Shown here piece by piece: positions 42,863 through 50,873 of a DNA stretch of 64,000 nucleotides. How positions within the stretch are numbered: position 1 is the stretch's first letter; every line of letters starts with the position of its first letter. Below the pieces are notes generated by a model. It ran no database searches. It was not told the origin of the DNA and saw only the letters and a program-made list of their open reading frames with translations. The DNA comes from CADEDV01 sp964412375. GTDB lineage: Bacteria; Bacteroidota; Bacteroidia; Chitinophagales; Chitinophagaceae. Made by a program: the position numbers and the translations under genes. The stretch lies in the NCBI GenBank assembly GCA_964412375.1, contig CAYPOD010000002.1, positions 94,054-158,053 on the forward strand. The letters are read 5' to 3'.

Positions 42863-43207
42863 TTGAGAAAGATCACTGCAATAGTAACTTTGTTTGCTTT
42901 TGTTTCCATGCAATATGCAAGACAAGCCGCATACTTCGAATGCCGGCTTTCCAATTTTTTCAGCACGCCACAGAACCAATGTGATTGTGAAAGAGCCTGG
43001 GAAAGGACAGACCTTCCGGAGTCTTCAGATAATACTGTCCCCGTCCGTCATGCACATGTCCATATAGATGAATCATTTTTTTCTGAAACCTTTTTGATCG
43101 AAGAATCAACTCACAACCACATAGTTGAAATCAATACTTCAACTAAAAAACCCGGTTTGTCAACCGGCTTTCTCTCTTGCCTTGAACATCCCCCGCAACC
43201 AGTTTGA
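42863..43207 (+). CDS. Hypothetical small Cys/His-containing protein
   Basis: Read from the TTG at 42863 this is a 114-residue protein with a hydrophobic N-terminal segment (KITAIVTLFAFVSM). It then has three cysteines (CRL..NQCDC) and a His-rich stretch HAHVHIDE. A GTG at 42809 or the ATG at 42908 are other possible starts. No family is recognised. The cysteines and histidines suggest metal binding, as an inference only. It is divergent from the WYL regulator and followed by a thioredoxin-like gene. Confidence 0.5.
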   Translation: MRKITAIVTLFAFVSMQYARQAAYFECRLSNFFSTPQNQCDCERAWERTDLPESSDNTVPVRHAHVHIDESFFSETFLIEESTHNHIVEINTSTKKPGLSTGFLSCLEHPPQPV

Positions 43208-43284
43208 GTTATATAATTTTTATTGCTGACCGGGTGCATTAGCCCGGTTATAGTTATTCCTTTTAATCAACTCAAAAGTTAATA

Positions 43285-44175
43285 ATGAAAAATATTATTG
43301 CAATGGCATTGCTGTCACTATGCTGTTCCCTGGCAAAAGCTCAAAGCACATCCAATCCAGCCGTATTATACGGAACTGTTCAGCTACATGACCTGGAGAC
43401 GCCGCCTTTCGGGGATTGGTTCCGGCCAAATTTTGATGCTTACAAACCGTCAGACAGTATTGTAAAAGCTATCAAACAATTATCCTTACAAGACATAGCG
43501 ATTGAAATATTTATGGGCACCTGGTGCGGCGACAGTAAAAGAGAAGTACCCCGGTTCTTTAAACTGCTTGAGAGCATTTCCTTTCCGCAACAACAAACAA
43601 GACTAATTGCTTTGGGTGGCGGCGATTCATTAATAAAGCAAAGTCCTCAGCACGAAGAAGCCGGAAAAGGAATATTTCGTGTACCCACTATTATTGTTTA
43701 TAAAAAGGGAAAGGAGATCGGTCGTATCAATGAGTATCCTGCTTTTTCATTGGAAAAGGATCTTTTTTCGATTTTATCCGGTTCGGTGTATGAACCCAAT
43801 TACAGGAGCTTTGCAACAATAAAGAAATGGCTGGCTGACGGAACTTTGCTTGAAATGAACATCAGCAATCATGGATTAGCAGTGCAATTGCGTCCGTTGG
43901 TTGCCAGGGAATCTGAACTAACCAGTCTTGGCCGGTTACTGCAGCAGCAGGGGAGAAAAGAAGAAGGTTTGCGCATCCTGCAGATCAATGCGATCCTTTT
44001 TTCTGAATCGGCCATGCTTTTGCATTACCTGGGTGAAGCCTATCTGCATACCGGCGATTCAATAAATGCGGTAACATCGCTGGAAAAAGCAATTGAACTG
44101 AATAATGATCCGCAACGGGTAAAGAATATTCTCAAATTGCTATACGAAGCAAAAGGAGTGAAGCACCAGATGTGA
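43285..44175 (+). CDS. Thioredoxin-like exported protein with C-terminal TPR
   Basis: This 296-residue protein has a signal peptide (about 1-19), a thioredoxin-like domain with the motif GTWCGDSKREVPRF (a single cysteine in place of CxxC) and IPTIIVYKKGKEIGRI-like strands. A C-terminal pair of TPR helices (about 210-285) may mediate contact with a partner. It lies 77 bases downstream of the small Cys/His gene on the same strand. Its single redox cysteine suggests a carrier or sensor role rather than a disulfide isomerase. Confidence 0.82.
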   Translation: MKNIIAMALLSLCCSLAKAQSTSNPAVLYGTVQLHDLETPPFGDWFRPNFDAYKPSDSIVKAIKQLSLQDIAIEIFMGTWCGDSKREVPRFFKLLESISFPQQQTRLIALGGGDSLIKQSPQHEEAGKGIFRVPTIIVYKKGKEIGRINEYPAFSLEKDLFSILSGSVYEPNYRSFATIKKWLADGTLLEMNISNHGLAVQLRPLVARESELTSLGRLLQQQGRKEEGLRILQINAILFSESAMLLHYLGEAYLHTGDSINAVTSLEKAIELNNDPQRVKNILKLLYEAKGVKHQM

Positions 44176-44181
44176 TAGTTG

Positions 44182-44331
44182 AAAAGAGGCTGTCTCAAAT
44201 CCAGAAAAAAACACAGAGATCATGAGTTGACTGAGCTACACAGAGAAAAAATTTTCTTAAGTATCAAATCTCTGCGCAACTCTTTTTCTCTGTATCTCTG
44301 TGTTGAAAATACTTTTGAAACAGCCTCTTTT
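44182..44331. repeat. About 150-base inverted-repeat element between convergent genes
   Basis: The outer arms (44182-44199 with 44314-44331) pair over 18 bases with one mismatch, around an AAAGAGGCTGT core. Inner ACACAGAGA/TCTCTGTGT blocks pair as well. The element ends with a T-run on the plus strand, so it can serve as a terminator for both genes. It looks like a small dispersed repeat or MITE-like unit; no open frame. Confidence 0.65.
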
Positions 44332-44338
44332 TTATATT

Positions 44339-45184
44339 TTACTTTTCAGCACTGATCACAATCGCACTGGCATCAATTACAACATTGCCATCAGGAAAAT
44401 GATGATGAAGTAATTCAAATACTTCGTCTTTTATTTTTTTCCGGGTCGCATCGTCGGCTTTGCCAAGCGCTGCCACAATAGGAGCTCCAACTTCAGTCAT
44501 CATATTCCAGTAAGTGTCCGCTGATCCGGCATTTAGTTTTGTGAGCACTTCCTGTTCTGTAATATGCTTAAAATCCGCCTCTTCGAAAATGCTTTTCATC
44601 AGACCCGGTTTGCTGCAGCGAAACATTCCGGGAGAGCCAGGCAGTGGTTGCGGCAGCTCCATATTTTTGGCAATAGTGCCCATCATTGCTGTCACCCAAT
44701 AATTTTTTTCAGGAACATTCCAGACTGATGTTGCCATCCTGCCGCCCGGTTTTAATACTCTTGCCATTTCGTTGGCTGCTATTTGCATGTCGGGAAAGAA
44801 CATGAATCCAAAGCGGCAACTGATCGCATCGAAACTTTCATCCTCAAAAGGCAGTTCGCAAACATCGCATGCCACCGTTTGAATATTGCCAATGTTTCGG
44901 AAAGCTGCGTTTTCCCTTGCAATAGCCAGCATATCTTCTGCAAGGTCGGTGATTACCACTTTGCCATTATCCAGCATGGTTGCAATGGTAAGCCCCGGCT
45001 CGCCGGTGCCGGCTGCTATATCCAGCACCATGTCATCACCTGCAGGCTGGATGGATTGAATGATGGATTCTCCCATGGGTCGTAAAAATTCCATGGTCAG
45101 GCGGTCCCATTTTTTCCAGCCGGGTGAGAATTTGTTCCAGGATTGGCGCTGCTGATCCCTGATTTCTTCTAATTGTGCATTCAT
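44339..45184 (-). CDS. UbiE-type SAM-dependent methyltransferase
   Basis: This 281-residue protein has a class I methyltransferase fold: motif I VLDIAAGTGEPGLTIA, VVITDLAEDML, then FDAISCRFGFMFFPD and RVLKPGGRM. The pattern is closest to UbiE/COQ5-type and related small-molecule methyltransferases; the acceptor is not determined. An ATG at 45184 is chosen; a GTG at 45193 adds three residues. It is divergent from the amidohydrolase gene. Confidence 0.87.
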   Translation of the reverse strand: MNAQLEEIRDQQRQSWNKFSPGWKKWDRLTMEFLRPMGESIIQSIQPAGDDMVLDIAAGTGEPGLTIATMLDNGKVVITDLAEDMLAIARENAAFRNIGNIQTVACDVCELPFEDESFDAISCRFGFMFFPDMQIAANEMARVLKPGGRMATSVWNVPEKNYWVTAMMGTIAKNMELPQPLPGSPGMFRCSKPGLMKSIFEEADFKHITEQEVLTKLNAGSADTYWNMMTEVGAPIVAALGKADDATRKKIKDEVFELLHHHFPDGNVVIDASAIVISAEK

Positions 45185-45388
45185 AATTGACACGTTTTAA
45201 AGTGAAGAAAAAAGTCCAGAGGGGATGGAGATGGGAATATGAAATTACAAAAAGCCAATTCACCATTCCGGAATTTTATGCCTTTTCTTTGCTTTGCCAA
45301 TACCTGCCGGTTGCCGGTTTTCTTTATCAGCGGTAACCCAGTTCAGGGTATAACCGTTAACTTGGAGGTTCATTTTAATCCCGTTGAC

Positions 45389-46477
45389 ATGAAAAAAACG
45401 ATTCTTATTCTTTTTGTTTTTTGCGTTTGTAATGCAGTGGCTCAAAATACCGGCAGAATGGATTTTGAACGCTACAACCCTCCTTCCACACTTGTTGTAC
45501 CGGGCAAGCCGGTGACAAAAGCAAAATTCCCTTTTATTGATGTTCACAACCACCAGTTCCGTATGCCTGATATGGACCTTGGCACTTTGATAAAAGAGAT
45601 GGATAAATTAAACATGAAAGTGATGGTGAACCTGAGTGGGCAAAGCGGTGAATCCATAAAAAAATCAATGGCTAACATTAAGCAAAACTATCCCGGCCGG
45701 TTTATGGTATTTGCCAATGTTGATTTCAGGGGAGTGGGTAATGATGGCTGGGCAGAAAATGCAGCAAAGCAACTGGAAGAAGATGTAAAGAACGGAGCCT
45801 GTGGTTTGAAAATTTATAAGAGTCTTGGTTTTTCTGTGAATGATGTGAGCGGAAAAAGGGTGGCGGTTGATGATTCCCGGCTTGACCCGGTGTGGAAAAA
45901 AGCAGGTGAGTTAAATATACCGGTGATCATTCATACGGCCGATCCAAAACCTTTCTGGGAACCTGTTGATTCTACCAATGAAAGATGGCTGGAACTGACC
46001 TTGCATCCTAACCGGAGGAGAGGAGATACCAATCCCGTTCCTTGGGATACATTGATCGCAGAGCAGCACCGCCTGTTCAAAAAGCATTCAAAAACTACTT
46101 TTATCGCTGCCCATTTTGCCTGGTTTCCCAATGACCTGGCCAGGCTTGGCAAATTACTGGATGAAATGCCTAATGTGGTGATCGAATTCGGCGCTGTCAT
46201 TGCAGAACTGGGAAGGCAACCAAGAACAGCAAAACAGTTTTTTACAAAATACCAGGACAGGATTTTATTTGGCAAAGACAGTTGGGTGCCGGATGAATAT
46301 GCCACTTATTTCCGAGTGCTGGAAACAGAGGATGAATATTTCCCCTATCATAAAAAGTATCATGCTTTCTGGGCCATGTATGGTATGGGATTGCCGGATA
46401 ATATTTTGAAAAAGATCTACTACAAGAATGCATTACGCATCATTCCGGGCATAGATAAATCGCAATTCCCCGATTGA
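45389..46477 (+). CDS. Exported amidohydrolase (PF04909-type)
   Basis: This 362-residue protein has a signal peptide (about 1-18, ending in NAVAQ) and a TIM-barrel metal-dependent hydrolase fold. Metal ligands are suggested by HNH (FIDVHNHQFR), a later IIHTADP, an AHFAW histidine and the final ILFGKDSWVPDEY aspartate. Family members hydrolyse or decarboxylate small aromatic or lactone substrates; the substrate here is unknown. The ATG at 45389 is preferred because it gives the signal peptide; the frame remains open further upstream, but with no signal-like start. Confidence 0.85.
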   Translation: MKKTILILFVFCVCNAVAQNTGRMDFERYNPPSTLVVPGKPVTKAKFPFIDVHNHQFRMPDMDLGTLIKEMDKLNMKVMVNLSGQSGESIKKSMANIKQNYPGRFMVFANVDFRGVGNDGWAENAAKQLEEDVKNGACGLKIYKSLGFSVNDVSGKRVAVDDSRLDPVWKKAGELNIPVIIHTADPKPFWEPVDSTNERWLELTLHPNRRRGDTNPVPWDTLIAEQHRLFKKHSKTTFIAAHFAWFPNDLARLGKLLDEMPNVVIEFGAVIAELGRQPRTAKQFFTKYQDRILFGKDSWVPDEYATYFRVLETEDEYFPYHKKYHAFWAMYGMGLPDNILKKIYYKNALRIIPGIDKSQFPD

Positions 46478-46489
46478 TATTTTAAAAGT

Positions 46490-46497
46490 TAACTTTG
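46490..46497 (+). promoter_or_regulatory. Bacteroidota -7 promoter element of rnpB (TAACTTTG)
   Basis: An exact TAnnTTTG match ends 5 bases before the first base of the P1 helix of RNase P RNA. Because the RNA starts at 46502, it calibrates the distance from this element to the transcription start. Confidence 0.75.
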
Positions 46498-46501
46498 CAT
46501 C

Positions 46502-46840
46502 GTTGCAAACCTGGCTATCGGTCTCCTTTTATAGGAGGCAGGAAAGTCCGGACAGCGCAGAGCAGTGCACCCCGTTATAAGCGGGGCTTCCCGGAAACGG
46601 GAAAGAGAAAGTGCCACAGAAAATAACTACTCTGAAAGGAGAAAAGGTGAAAATGTGAGGTAAAAGCTCACAGCTTTTGATGGTAACATCATTTGCGGGT
46701 AAACCTTGCATGCTGAAATGCCACGTATAGTACCGCCCGAGGGCTGCTCGTCCGATGGTACAGGGTAGGCAGATTGATCCCGCCTCAGGCGGGACAGATA
46801 AATGATAGCCCACGACAGAATCCGGCTTACGGTTTGCAAC
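46502..46840 (+). ncRNA. rnpB: RNase P RNA (class A)
   Basis: The catalytic RNA of tRNA 5'-end processing. The two ends pair perfectly over 10 bp (P1: GTTGCAAACC with GGTTTGCAAC). The conserved core stretches GGAAAGTCCGGAC at about 46547-46559 and ACAGAATCCGGCTTA near the 3' end are present. A perfect palindrome at 46778-46794 occupies the position of the P18-like arm. Six T residues follow the 3' end. Confidence 0.96.
46778..46794. repeat. 17-base palindrome inside rnpB (TCCCGCCT-C-AGGCGGGA)
   Basis: A perfect GC-rich palindrome lies within the RNase P RNA and forms a helix with a minimal loop. It resembles the short palindromes found scattered in Bacteroidota genomes, such as the one at 32662. 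Confidence 0.7.
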
Positions 46841-46848
46841 TTTTTTGT

Positions 46849-46879
46849 AATATGCCATGCTTAATGAGTATGGCATATT
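46849..46879 (+). terminator. Intrinsic terminator after rnpB
   Basis: A 10-bp stem (46849-46858 with 46870-46879) with an 11-base loop is followed by TATTTTA. It overlaps the stop codon of the convergent CPBP-like gene. Confidence 0.65.
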
Positions 46880-47781
46880 TATTTTAGGCCATTACCAATA
46901 TATCCACCCAATTCCATCAGCCAGGCAATGCCCAGGTGCACCATCAGCCCCCCCCAGATACTTTTGGTATGATACACTACGATGCCCAGCAACAGCCCGC
47001 CGAAATAGGAGCTGATACATTCACCTAAAGGTTTACCAAAATGAATGCAGCAATAAAAACAGGCCATCGGCAGCATAGCATCTTTTCCTGCCCATTTTAC
47101 AAAAGCGAGTACTAAAAACCCGCGGAAGAAAATTTCGATGCCGATAAAATCACTGCCATAAGAAAGTTCGAACAAAACTTTCTGCCACCATGTTGTTGCT
47201 GTTTCACCTGTTTCTTTCAGTTTGGGATACATGGCCAGGAAATCAGGTTGCGTGGATGCAGCCGCTATCAGTGGCAGCATGATGAGCAACATCAGCCAAT
47301 AAGGTTTCCAGTTTATGTTTTTTGTGGTAGTGCCATAAAAAGGTTGTTGCGGGTCAAAAAATTTCCAGGTGATAAAAAGAATACTGATGACCAGCAGTAA
47401 TAACACAGGCCAGTAGAGTACCTGGTTCAGGTAATCATTGGTCGTTTCGTTTGCATGGAATGAAAAATCAATCCGGAGTGACGCTTTGATGGCGAAAAGG
47501 AGAGGACCGATAATGAGCAGTGCCAGGAACTGCCGGTGACGGAAATAGTTTTTGGCTTCGATAAACCGGAATAAACTATAACAACCAGCAAAAGCGATAA
47601 AATAAATCAGGAAACGGGAAATGGTTCGGGTGAAAAATGAAGGCTGTCTGCTGATGGCATCTTCTATTCCAAAATGATAATTCAGGAAAACCAGCAGCCC
47701 TGTCAGCGCTGATCCTGCCAGCAATGTCAGCTTGTTGATTGCTGAAAAATAACTGCCTATGTAATTGAAAATGGGCCTCAT
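46879..47781 (-). CDS. CPBP-like intramembrane protein with altered catalytic motif
   Basis: From the ATG at 47781 this 300-residue protein has eight or so hydrophobic segments. The C-terminal half carries CPBP (Abi, Rce1-like) features: the sequence GIEIFFRGF in place of the usual EExxxR, so the first glutamate is missing; then FYCCIHFGKP with a conserved His; and HLGIAWLME, where the usual HxxxN/D position is alanine. The protease may therefore be inactive or atypical. In-frame ATG codons upstream (47832, 47865) are alternatives. Confidence 0.72.
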   Translation of the reverse strand: MRPIFNYIGSYFSAINKLTLLAGSALTGLLVFLNYHFGIEDAISRQPSFFTRTISRFLIYFIAFAGCYSLFRFIEAKNYFRHRQFLALLIIGPLLFAIKASLRIDFSFHANETTNDYLNQVLYWPVLLLLVISILFITWKFFDPQQPFYGTTTKNINWKPYWLMLLIMLPLIAAASTQPDFLAMYPKLKETGETATTWWQKVLFELSYGSDFIGIEIFFRGFLVLAFVKWAGKDAMLPMACFYCCIHFGKPLGECISSYFGGLLLGIVVYHTKSIWGGLMVHLGIAWLMELGGYIGNGLK

Positions 47782-47886
47782 CCGGCACGGAAAATAGTTT
47801 TTTTTTGAATGGCTTAAACTTTCCTGCGCCATGCAGTTCCAAAGTTCCGTTAAATGATTCCACACCCTAAAACAAAAAGTATAGCC

Positions 47887-48786
47887 ATGAAACTATTTTC
47901 CACTAACCGGTTAGCCGCTGCCCTTGCAGTCATTATGCTTTCCGCTTTTTTATTTTCCTGTCAGAAAGAAAACAGTTTTTCTGAATCTGCATCCACTGCA
48001 ACCGTAACGGAGGAAGAGGCTGCCACTTATTCAGATGAAAGCCTGCAGGCCGAAGGAAGTTTTGATGATGTCGGCGATGTAGCCTTCACTGCTGCTGAAG
48101 AAGAAGGCGAAGTGAGTGCCCCTAACGGCCGTGTATATCCGTTTGCTGAATTGCGTGCCCGTCTCGGCAATTGCGTAACGATCACTGTTTCTCCTAACGA
48201 CAGCACTTATCCCAAAACCATTACTATTGATTTCGGCCCGAATGGCTGCTGGTGTGCTGATGGCAAACACCGCAGGGGCGCCATCGTACTTCATCTCACC
48301 GGCCCCATCCGCAGAAGCGGCTCTGTGCTCACCATCACATTCCGTGATTTTTATATCAACCGTGCCCATATCGAAGGCACCAAGATTATCAGCAACCTGA
48401 GTGAGAACGGGAATATTAAATTCACCGTGCAGGTGGTAAATGGTAAAGTGACATTGCCCAGTGGCCGTGGTTTCAAATACAATGGTATCAAGTATGTGAA
48501 ACAAGTGGAAGGCGGCGACACCCGGTTCATTCGTGATGATGTATACCGTATCGAAGGCCGTTCACAGACTGAATTTAATGGTGGTCTCGTTATAACGCTG
48601 AATACAGAATCACCCCTGGTGAAAAAAGTCATCTGCCCCTGGATCAGCAACGGTAAACTGAAAGCAAAGATCAATGACCGGGTATTGTATCTTGATTATG
48701 GCGCACCGAATAACGGCGATTGCGATAACAAAGCATTGCTTACCTGGAACAATGGCAATAACCAGAGACTGATCACACTACCATAA
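47887..48786 (+). CDS. Hypothetical lipoprotein
   Basis: This 299-residue protein has a lipobox FLFSC (about Cys21), a long acidic Ser/Thr/Glu-rich spacer (about 25-85) and a beta-rich domain with a GCWCADGKHRRGAI segment. Two regions with cysteines at about residues 90 and 125 and a later GDCDN may form disulfides. No family is recognised. It is probably a surface-tethered protein. A strong terminator follows the stop. Confidence 0.7.
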   Translation: MKLFSTNRLAAALAVIMLSAFLFSCQKENSFSESASTATVTEEEAATYSDESLQAEGSFDDVGDVAFTAAEEEGEVSAPNGRVYPFAELRARLGNCVTITVSPNDSTYPKTITIDFGPNGCWCADGKHRRGAIVLHLTGPIRRSGSVLTITFRDFYINRAHIEGTKIISNLSENGNIKFTVQVVNGKVTLPSGRGFKYNGIKYVKQVEGGDTRFIRDDVYRIEGRSQTEFNGGLVITLNTESPLVKKVICPWISNGKLKAKINDRVLYLDYGAPNNGDCDNKALLTWNNGNNQRLITLP

Positions 48787-48821
48787 TAAATAACCGAACC
48801 GTATCCGGGAAGACTCCGCTA

Positions 48822-48851
48822 AAAAGCCTGTTGCAAGTGCAACAGGCTTTT
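48822..48851 (+). terminator. Strong intrinsic terminator
   Basis: A perfect 13-bp stem (48822-48834 with 48839-48851) with a 4-base loop and a T-rich tail lies 35 bases after the lipoprotein stop. Confidence 0.85.
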
Positions 48852-48908
48852 GCGTTTTTAGTCCAATGAAAATTACCGTCCAGAGTAATATGTTGAATGC
48901 TTAAGTTA

Positions 48909-49619
48909 TTATTCAATATAATAACTGATCAGCGTAGAAATTTTTTCTAATTGCATTTGCGGATAACCCATCGGGGCTTTTTCCGTTTTATATTTCAGCG
49001 CTCCCACACCCGGTTTGAAAATCATCACATCTTTGCGGAAGAAAGGAGCATTTTTTTCAAACAAGATACAGTCATTGAATTGTCCCGCCGGGCATTTCAT
49101 TTCCTCTTTTAATTTTACGGAACGCCCCATGGCGGCATTGTCTTCAAAGCTGGTAAGATAGCGGGCAGAATCACCGGCAAAAAGTGCATACTCTTTTTTA
49201 CTGTCCTTGATGCAGTCTTGTGCAAAGAACCGGTTATTGATGCCGAAGATGACGGAGTCATTTGTATAAAGAAATTCCGGCAACCCAACATCTTTGTTTG
49301 TTTTCCACCAAACAAGATTATCAGGCAATGACCTGTAGGCCTTGAAATGAAGCGTATCGTATTCAAGGTGCGAAAACTGGCCATCTGTAAAAACTGAATC
49401 CTGGTAAACCCAATAGCTTTTGGCACTGACAGGCATCAGGCCACAATGTTTTTCCTGGCAGTCAATAGCTACGAGGTCAGTACAGGAATAACTTTGGTTA
49501 AGCGGCGATACTGTTTGCTGAATACATTCCTTAGCGATATTAATCGCTTCAAACCGTTCTTTACGGCAGGCGGTGAAAAAAAGAGTGGCTGATAAAAGGG
49601 GTACAAATATTTTTTTCAA
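48909..49619 (-). CDS. Hypothetical lipoprotein
   Basis: Reading from the TTG at 49619 gives a 236-residue protein with a classical lipoprotein signal (KKIFVPLLSATLFFTAC). A GTG at 49649 would add ten residues. The mature part has several cysteines (SYSCTDLVAIDCQEKHC and AQDCIKDS) that could pair. No family is recognised. A large divergent gap separates it from the nuclease gene. Confidence 0.68.
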   Translation of the reverse strand: MKKIFVPLLSATLFFTACRKERFEAINIAKECIQQTVSPLNQSYSCTDLVAIDCQEKHCGLMPVSAKSYWVYQDSVFTDGQFSHLEYDTLHFKAYRSLPDNLVWWKTNKDVGLPEFLYTNDSVIFGINNRFFAQDCIKDSKKEYALFAGDSARYLTSFEDNAAMGRSVKLKEEMKCPAGQFNDCILFEKNAPFFRKDVMIFKPGVGALKYKTEKAPMGYPQMQLEKISTLISYYIE

Positions 49620-49649
49620 AGGAATTCGTTTTACATCTAAAGGAGGCAC

Positions 49650-49941
49650 AAAATAGAAAGCGGGTTTTATAAATCATAACTTTCCTAAGAAAAATTCCGA
49701 TGCAAAACCGTAAATACTGAATAAATGATTGAGGCTTACAGTCATGTATAGTCACTTTTTTTTGATGCCGGCCCTGATTATGATTCAGAAACAGTTTTTT
49801 TTATTCGTATTTCTACGATTTTCTATACCAATCGGGTAAACGAAACCAGTCATATTATGATAAACACATATTGTCTTAACTATCCTGATGCTATATCTTC
49901 GTTTTGCCTTTTTCTGACCTTATTCAAAACTAAAACCGGTA
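49650..49941. other. Divergent intergenic region without an obvious gene
   Basis: This gap of about 290 bases holds the promoters of the lipoprotein and the nuclease genes but no strict TAnnTTTG element close to either start. It is AT-rich and I see no RNA gene or repeat in it. Confidence 0.4.
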
Positions 49942-50826
49942 ATGCGCAACCACCGTATCCTGATCCTGTTAGGGGTCGTTCTTATTTTTTTGGCATCCTG
50001 TCGCAAGCAGGATGTTGTTCCCTTAGCGCCATTCAATCCACAGCCTTCAAATCCTGCTCCCGGCCCCGGCAATCCCAATGAAGATATTCACCTGTTATTG
50101 GGCAACCCGAGCAATGCAGCTATAAGAACCGACAGTTTCAACAATTTCCTGATGCTGAAAGGATATTATACTCTTTCGTTTAGCCGTGACAGGGGAATAC
50201 CCAACTGGGTTAGCTGGCATTTGCAATCCAGTGACATTGGCACTGTGTCAAGACAAAATGATTTCAGAGCCGACCCGTCCATACCCGCAGGTTGGTTCAG
50301 CCCGGCATCCAATAGTTATTCCGGCAGTGGTTTTAACAGGGGACATAATTGTCCATCGGCAGACCGCACTGCAACCGTGGCGGCCAATTCTTCCACTTTC
50401 CTGATGACAAATATGATCCCGCAGGCGCCTAATCTTAATCAGCAAACATGGGCCAATTTTGAAAACTATCTCCGTTCGCTGGTGAATGGCGGGAGTGAAG
50501 TTTATATCATCATGGGATCCTATGGCGCAGGAGGAACAGGTAGCAACGGTCCTGCAACAACAATCAGTAACGGCAATATCACTGTACCGGCACATGTATG
50601 GAAAGTGGCATTGATACTGCCACAGGGAGAACAGGATATCAGCCGTATCAACAGTTCCACAAGAGTTATCAGCATCAGCACACCCAACCGCAATGATGTG
50701 AGCAGCGACTGGCGGGCCTATCGCACATCAGTGGATGCTGTTGAAGCGGCAACAGGATACAATATTTTTTCTGCCTTGCCTGATTCCATACAGGCCATCA
50801 TCGAAGCAAGAGTAGATAACCAATAA
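49942..50826 (+). CDS. DNA/RNA non-specific endonuclease (NUC1 family), lipoprotein
   Basis: This 294-residue protein has a lipobox IFLASC (about Cys20), a Pro/Asn-rich spacer and a NUC1-type beta-beta-alpha-metal nuclease domain. The active-site motif is FNRGHNCPSADR, where the usual DRGH begins with Asn. The catalytic His and the following Arg are kept, as is the metal-ligand region NMIPQAPNLNQQTWANFE. It should cut single- or double-stranded nucleic acid outside the cell membrane. Confidence 0.88.
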   Translation: MRNHRILILLGVVLIFLASCRKQDVVPLAPFNPQPSNPAPGPGNPNEDIHLLLGNPSNAAIRTDSFNNFLMLKGYYTLSFSRDRGIPNWVSWHLQSSDIGTVSRQNDFRADPSIPAGWFSPASNSYSGSGFNRGHNCPSADRTATVAANSSTFLMTNMIPQAPNLNQQTWANFENYLRSLVNGGSEVYIIMGSYGAGGTGSNGPATTISNGNITVPAHVWKVALILPQGEQDISRINSSTRVISISTPNRNDVSSDWRAYRTSVDAVEAATGYNIFSALPDSIQAIIEARVDNQ

Positions 50827-50827
50827 A

Positions 50828-50853
50828 AAATGCTTCCGTTTCGGGAAGCATTT
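50828..50853. terminator. Bidirectional terminator
   Basis: A 10-bp stem (50828-50837 with 50844-50853) with A/T runs on both sides serves the nuclease gene and the convergent dienelactone-hydrolase gene. Confidence 0.75.
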
Positions 50854-50873
50854 CTTGTTTAAGCAGAGTCTGC

